DNA from: Diphasiastrum complanatum
Lineage: Eukaryota > Streptophyta > Lycopodiopsida > Lycopodiales > Lycopodiaceae
Direction: 5' to 3'
Length of the DNA stretch: 64,000 nucleotides
NCBI GenBank assembly: GCA_029204225.1
Contig: CM055096.1
Location: forward strand, 42,741,901 to 42,805,900
Shown here one piece after another: positions 62,923 through 64,000 of the stretch (position 1 is its first letter; each line of letters opens with the position of its first letter). The position numbers were made by a program, and so were the translations under genes. The notes under the pieces are model-generated. The model had not been told where the DNA came from. It did no database searches and saw only the letters and a list, made by a program, of their open reading frames with translations.

Positions 62923-63810
62923 TTGTTGCTTCACTATCGAGGCTATTATTTTAGAGCATGTTCACATTACCATTGGGATAAAGTAGGGATGTTCTCTTTC
63001 TCCTACATTATTTGGTCTTTATTTTGTCGAACTAAAGCTTACTATATCATAGGATGCATGCTATGTGATATTTTTATCTCATCCTTTTGTATGTTGATGA
63101 CATTGTGTCACTTTCATCTTCTATGGAGGGGTTATAGATACATTTGAACACTTTGAGTTCCTTTTGTAGACATTTCCTTGAGCTGAATATTCAAAAAATC
63201 AAAATTGTGGTCTTCAATATATCCATATCCTTCTTTTAGAGATAGTAATTTCACTTGGATGGACATGCTTTACCTTGGTGTTTTTCTATTCTGAAAGCAA
63301 TTTTTAGTATGTGACATGCTGCCATAGGTAGACTTGGGAAGTTTAAGGGCTCCCTAATCAATATGGGGAGCCTGTGTTTCTAGAGACATATCAGATATGT
63401 CGACAATAAATGTCTATTTATATTGGTCTCACCTATGGTTCTTCATGCATTTGAGATTTGGTGTACGAGTCTTTTCATTTTAGATTGGACTAGTATATCC
63501 AATTCCAGATAAGCATGTATTCTAGTCATGTTTATGTGAGCCTTTAGTTTTGCATGATATAATTTGGCAGAGTTTGTGGTACTATTTTTAGGTGGAAAGA
63601 AATTGTAGGGTCATTCTTTGTCTACAATGCATCAAATATTTGGGCATACCAAATGGTTCTATATATCCTTATATTGCTCTGAGAACTTTTTCAGATGGGG
63701 CTGATTGGGTGTTACATGTGTATGGGATTTCTAGTTGCCAAAGGTCACTTATTCATATAATTGATAATAATAGATTTTATGCACATATAGTTTGGTCTGG
63801 ATCACTTTAG
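62923..63810 (+). pseudogene. LINE (non-LTR) reverse-transcriptase remnant
   Basis: Across frame breaks I read a polymerase box LYVDDIVSLSSSMEGL at 63087-63135, followed by LNTLSSFCRHFLELNIQKIKIVVFN (in parts, to about 63220). This matches the LINE pattern of YxDD, then FC...L.LN..KTK..VF. A later segment (KYLGIPNGSIYPYIALRTFSDGA, about 63630-63700) fits the region after the RT domain. It has no LTRs. It probably continues to about 63900. Confidence 0.6.
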
Positions 63811-64000
63811 GCTAAGATGGATGTTTACAAATTGCATCTCTTATGCAAGATCCGATGGGGGGTTTTGACTCATGCACCATATCTTGATTTTGAGTTATTT
63901 TTTACTCTAAGACATATTTTTGGGCAATTGAGAAATTTTGTACACAATCTTTAGGTGGGAGTTGATAGTTTCCCAGGTTGATCATGAAAACATGATATAT
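63811..64000. other. unassigned, probably LINE 3' region
   Basis: No clear motif. It continues from the LINE remnant to the window edge. Confidence 0.3.

Overview
This window looks like nuclear DNA of a land plant. It is AT-rich and repeat-dense. It holds Ty1/copia elements with the plant initiator-tRNA primer site TGGTATCAGAGC, a Ty3/gypsy remnant, LTR elements without pol, a LINE remnant, MITE-like inverted repeats, long GA/TC microsatellites, GT-AG introns, and a gene that appears to encode a CLE/TDIF-type peptide. A fern or other seedless vascular plant is possible, but that is a guess. Nothing looks bacterial, and I saw no rRNA gene, tRNA gene or CRISPR array. Almost every long reading frame is a decayed transposon protein. 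Only two loci look like host-type genes: a CLE-like peptide gene (18502-18885, minus) and a histone H3 variant resembling CENH3 (12578-13000, plus).

Layout. 1-1619: unassigned. 1620-4491: LTR, RNase H, reverse transcriptase and integrase end of a minus-strand copia element. 4492-6910: a head-to-head plus-strand copia (LTR, PBS, gag, protease, integrase). 7390-13215: the most unusual block. It has a decayed spliced DDE-type transposase gene (plus), a spliced gene of unknown function (minus), a divergent spacer packed with CACGTG/CACTTGTG-type motifs, the intronless H3 variant (plus), and a second short fragment of the same transposase. I read it as one composite mobile element, or its remains, carrying a centromeric-type histone. 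13225-14194: two abutting minus-strand LTR pieces. 14195-18500: no recognisable gene. 18502-19050: the CLE-like gene with a TATA box. 19051-22537: noncoding, with two GA/TC tracts.

22538-26000: a non-autonomous LTR element encoding only a Gag-like protein with unusually spaced zinc knuckles. 26401-27569: copia Gag/protease/integrase remnant. 27570-30200: a second Gag-only element, split by a solo copia LTR that itself carries a MITE-like insertion. 31430-31910: copia RNase H remnant. 32667-38766: a complete 6.1 kb LTR element with target-site duplication, PBS and polypurine tract but no long coding frame (LARD type). 41740-48190: further, rearranged copies of that family, partly in inverted orientation. 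49839-51480: pieces of two or three copia elements. 51480-56245: a copia fragment split by an internally deleted gypsy element (51763-56071) with target-site duplication GAGCC. 56250-57841: a disrupted gene for a very acidic protein. 57890-60750: unassigned. 60752-61490: a foldback element. 61503-62720: copia RNase H end, polypurine tract and LTR. 62923-63810: LINE reverse-transcriptase remnant.

The elements record layers of insertion. Many premature stops look like decayed TGG, CAG, CAA or CGA codons, as expected where methylated cytosines deaminate. Function is most plausible for the CLE gene and for the histone reading frame, both of which are open throughout.
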